Shown here: positions 62,322 to 64,000 of the stretch, one piece after another
Layout: each line of letters begins with the position of its first letter
How positions within the stretch are numbered: the first letter of the stretch is position 1
Source: Nocardioides sp. zg-1228
Lineage (GTDB): Bacteria > Actinomycetota > Actinomycetes > Propionibacteriales > Nocardioidaceae
Assembly (NCBI RefSeq): GCF_017086465.1
Contig: NZ_CP070961.1
Location: 2,666,001 to 2,730,000 of the forward strand
DNA length: 64,000 nucleotides
Direction: 5' to 3'
Position numbers and translations under genes: made by a program
The notes under the pieces: generated by a model
Database searches by the model: none
What the model was told of the DNA's origin: nothing
What the model saw: only the letters and a program-made list of their open reading frames with translations

Positions 62322-63242
62322 GTGACCCGGCGACCCAGCAGCGCCCTGCTCGGGCCGGTCGGCCTGGTGCTCGTGGGCATCCTGTCCGTGCAGCTCGGCG
62401 CGGCGATCGCCAAGGGGCTGTTCGACGAGATCTCGCCGACCTCGATGGTGTGGCTGCGCCTGGTCACCAGCGCGCTGGTGCTCGGCGCCATCACCCGCCC
62501 CCGGCTCACCGGCCGCACGCGCCGGGACTGGCTGGTCGTGCTCGGGTTCGGCGCCAGCCTCGCCACGATGAACTGGGCGATCTACCAGTCCATGTCCCGG
62601 ATCCCGCTGGGGATCGCGGTGACGATCGAGTTCATCGGGCCGTTGTCGCTCGCCATCCTCGGGTCGCGGCGCGCCCGCGACCTCGTCTGGGTCGGCCTGG
62701 CCGGTGCCGGGGTCGCGCTCCTCGGCATCGAGCGCACGGGCCTCGACCTGCTCGGCGTGGCCTGCGCCCTGCTCGCCGGCGCGGCCTGGGCGGCGTACAT
62801 CCTGCTCAGCGCGAGCACCGGCCGCCGGTGGGACGGGCTCGACGGGCTCGCCGTGGCCAGCGTCGTCGCCGCCACGGGGATGGCCCTGCCCGCCCTGATG
62901 AGCGCCGGTACGTCACTGTGGGACGGCCGTCTGCTGCTCCTCGGAGCGCTGGTGGGACTGCTCAGCTCGGTCATCCCCTACAGCTGCGAGCTGATCGCGC
63001 TGCGCAGCCTGCGTCCCGCGGTCTTCGGGATCCTGATGAGCCTCGAGCCCGCAGCCGCGGCCCTCGCAGCGATCGTGGTGCTGCAGGAGCACCTCTCGCC
63101 GCTCCAGTGGCTGGCCATCGCCTGCGTGGTGGCGGCATCTGTCGGAGCCACCCGGTCCGGGTCCGCCCCCGGCGGGACGCCCGGCCGCCGCGACGGTGGC
63201 GGCGGTGAGCATTGGACAGCACCCGGCACACTGGCGACATGA
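62322..63242 (+). CDS. EamA/RhtA-family transporter
   Basis: 306 residues with ten hydrophobic segments arranged as two EamA repeats (about 10-135 and 145-275), as in threonine/homoserine exporter RhtA. QSMSRIPLGIAVTIEFIGPL and the second-half AVFGILMSLEPAAAALA are typical. It exports amino acids or metabolites. The GTG start follows TAGGGT (62310-62315) by 6 bases. Its stop overlaps the start of the next gene (ATGA). Confidence 0.88.
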   Translation: MTRRPSSALLGPVGLVLVGILSVQLGAAIAKGLFDEISPTSMVWLRLVTSALVLGAITRPRLTGRTRRDWLVVLGFGASLATMNWAIYQSMSRIPLGIAVTIEFIGPLSLAILGSRRARDLVWVGLAGAGVALLGIERTGLDLLGVACALLAGAAWAAYILLSASTGRRWDGLDGLAVASVVAATGMALPALMSAGTSLWDGRLLLLGALVGLLSSVIPYSCELIALRSLRPAVFGILMSLEPAAAALAAIVVLQEHLSPLQWLAIACVVAASVGATRSGSAPGGTPGRRDGGGGEHWTAPGTLAT

Positions 63243-64000
63243 CGAGCAGCCCCCTGAGATCGCGACTGCTCCTCAGCTCGCTGGTCCTGGCGCTCGGCGT
63301 CACCGCGGGCTGCGCGAGCACCGAGCCCGACCCGATGCCGCGCACCACCCAGCCGACGGACCTGCCCGAGCAGCCGACGCCCACCGAGGCGCCTGGCTCG
63401 GAGTCCACGTCCGGGGCGTCGTCCGGCCGGCCCGAGGTCGTCGACACCCTGGTGGAGGACCTGGAGGTGCCGTGGGGGGCTGACTTCCTGCCCGACGGCA
63501 CCGCCGTGGTCACCGAGCGCATCTCCGGCCGGGTCCTCGGCATCGACGAGGGCGGCGAGGTCACCACGCTCGGAACGATCGCGGACGCCGCCCCCCAGGG
63601 CGAGGCCGGGCTGCTCGGCGTCGCCGTGTCGCCGGACTTCGACTCCGACCGCACGCTCTTCCTCTACCTGACCACCGCCACCGACAACCGCGTCGTCAAG
63701 GCCCGGCTCGACGGCACCCGGCTCAGCAGCCCGACGGTCGTCCTCGACGGCATCCCGGCCGGGTTCATCCACGACGGCGGCCGGATCGCGTTCGGCCCCG
63801 ACGGCCACCTCTACGTGACGACCGGCGAGACGGGTGACCCCGACCTCGCCCAGGACCCCGAGAGCCTGGCCGGCAAGATCCTCCGGATCACTCCCGACGG
63901 CGACCCGGCGCCGGGCAATCCCGACCCCGACTCCCCCGTCTGGTCGCTGGGCCACCGCAACGTCCAGGGCCTGGCCTGGGACGACGAGGGCCGGCTGTGG
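63239..64000 (+). CDS. PQQ-dependent sugar dehydrogenase-like lipoprotein, truncated by the window
   Basis: The first 254 residues are present. The signal peptide ends in a lipobox, Val-Thr-Ala-Gly-Cys, with Cys near residue 25. After a Pro/Thr-rich linker comes the glucose/sorbosone dehydrogenase propeller: LEVPWGADFLPDG, EAGLLGVAVSPDF, HDGGRIAFGPDGHLYVTTG, GKILRITPDG and GHRNVQGLAW. The ATG overlaps the EamA stop. It is anchored outside the membrane and probably oxidises a sugar using PQQ; the remaining C-terminal part lies beyond the window. Confidence 0.88.
   Translation, partial: MTSSPLRSRLLLSSLVLALGVTAGCASTEPDPMPRTTQPTDLPEQPTPTEAPGSESTSGASSGRPEVVDTLVEDLEVPWGADFLPDGTAVVTERISGRVLGIDEGGEVTTLGTIADAAPQGEAGLLGVAVSPDFDSDRTLFLYLTTATDNRVVKARLDGTRLSSPTVVLDGIPAGFIHDGGRIAFGPDGHLYVTTGETGDPDLAQDPESLAGKILRITPDGDPAPGNPDPDSPVWSLGHRNVQGLAWDDEGRLW

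Overview
The window is very GC-rich, gene-dense DNA with GTG starts, 4-base ATGA/GTGA overlaps and many start codons placed 6-8 bases after a TANNNT box (leaderless transcripts). Together with a BioQ/BioYMN biotin locus, DUF5709, a 13E12-type HNH remnant and XylR-like ROK control, this points to a high-GC actinobacterium, most likely Nocardioides or a close relative. It reads as ordinary chromosome: no phage, plasmid, integrase, insertion sequence or CRISPR array was seen.

Layout. 1-6.8 kb: a sugar (probably xylose-type) ABC importer with a ROK repressor and a xylulokinase, with a clear operator on the promoter. 6.8-10.5 kb: tRNA-Glu(CTC), tRNA-Gln(CTG), a CPBP protease, gltX and a fumarylacetoacetase-family hydrolase. 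10.6-14.9 kb: a PLP decarboxylase, a protein usually annotated as 3-methyladenine glycosylase, a sulfotransferase pair, a pentapeptide-repeat protein and a dispersed palindromic repeat. 14.9-17.6 kb: a TetR (BioQ-like) regulator facing bioY-bioM-bioN. 17.6-24 kb: VOC protein, amidase, flavin reductase/TetR pair, DUF305 lipoprotein and a large secreted LVIVD/FIMAH/Ig protein. 24-32.7 kb: citramalate synthase behind an isoleucine leader-peptide attenuator, an ATP-grasp protein, DUF5709, a membrane Ser/Thr kinase, a DksA-type zinc-finger protein, gene remnants and a NhaA-DsbA fusion. 32.7-43.9 kb: ilvE, leuB, an unlisted 46-residue protein, a methyltransferase, a secreted protein, an ABC exporter pair, YczE with its MocR regulator, and serA. 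44-51.3 kb: YdeI-like protein, FrnE-like thiol protein, NCS1 permease, methyltransferase, ilvC, ilvN and ilvB behind an Ile-Leu-Val leader peptide and terminator. 51.4-64 kb: a PCD-VOC fusion, LD-carboxypeptidase, DUF6973 protein, TetR plus a Trp-Pro-Asp repeat membrane protein, a kynureninase operon, ilvD with an XRE regulator, a BNR-repeat protein facing a PadR regulator, an EamA exporter and the start of a PQQ-type sugar dehydrogenase.

How it fits together. The strongest theme is branched-chain amino acid synthesis. cimA, leuB, ilvBN, ilvC, ilvD and ilvE are all here in separate transcription units, enough (with leuCD elsewhere) for the threonine-independent citramalate route to isoleucine and for valine. 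Two of the units, cimA and ilvBN, carry their own short leader ORFs rich in the relevant codons followed by textbook U-tract terminators, which are uncommon in such GC-rich DNA. A third possible leader lies upstream of leuB. Other regulatory logic can be read directly: a 25-bp ROK operator on a TTGACG-N17-TAGTTT promoter, two tandem TGAAC-N3-GTTCA BioQ-type operators on a TTGACG-N17-TAGCCT bioY promoter, and inverted repeats between divergent genes at the flavin reductase/TetR, YczE/MocR, TetR/WPD-protein and BNR/PadR pairs. Two families of dispersed palindromic intergenic repeats are also present.
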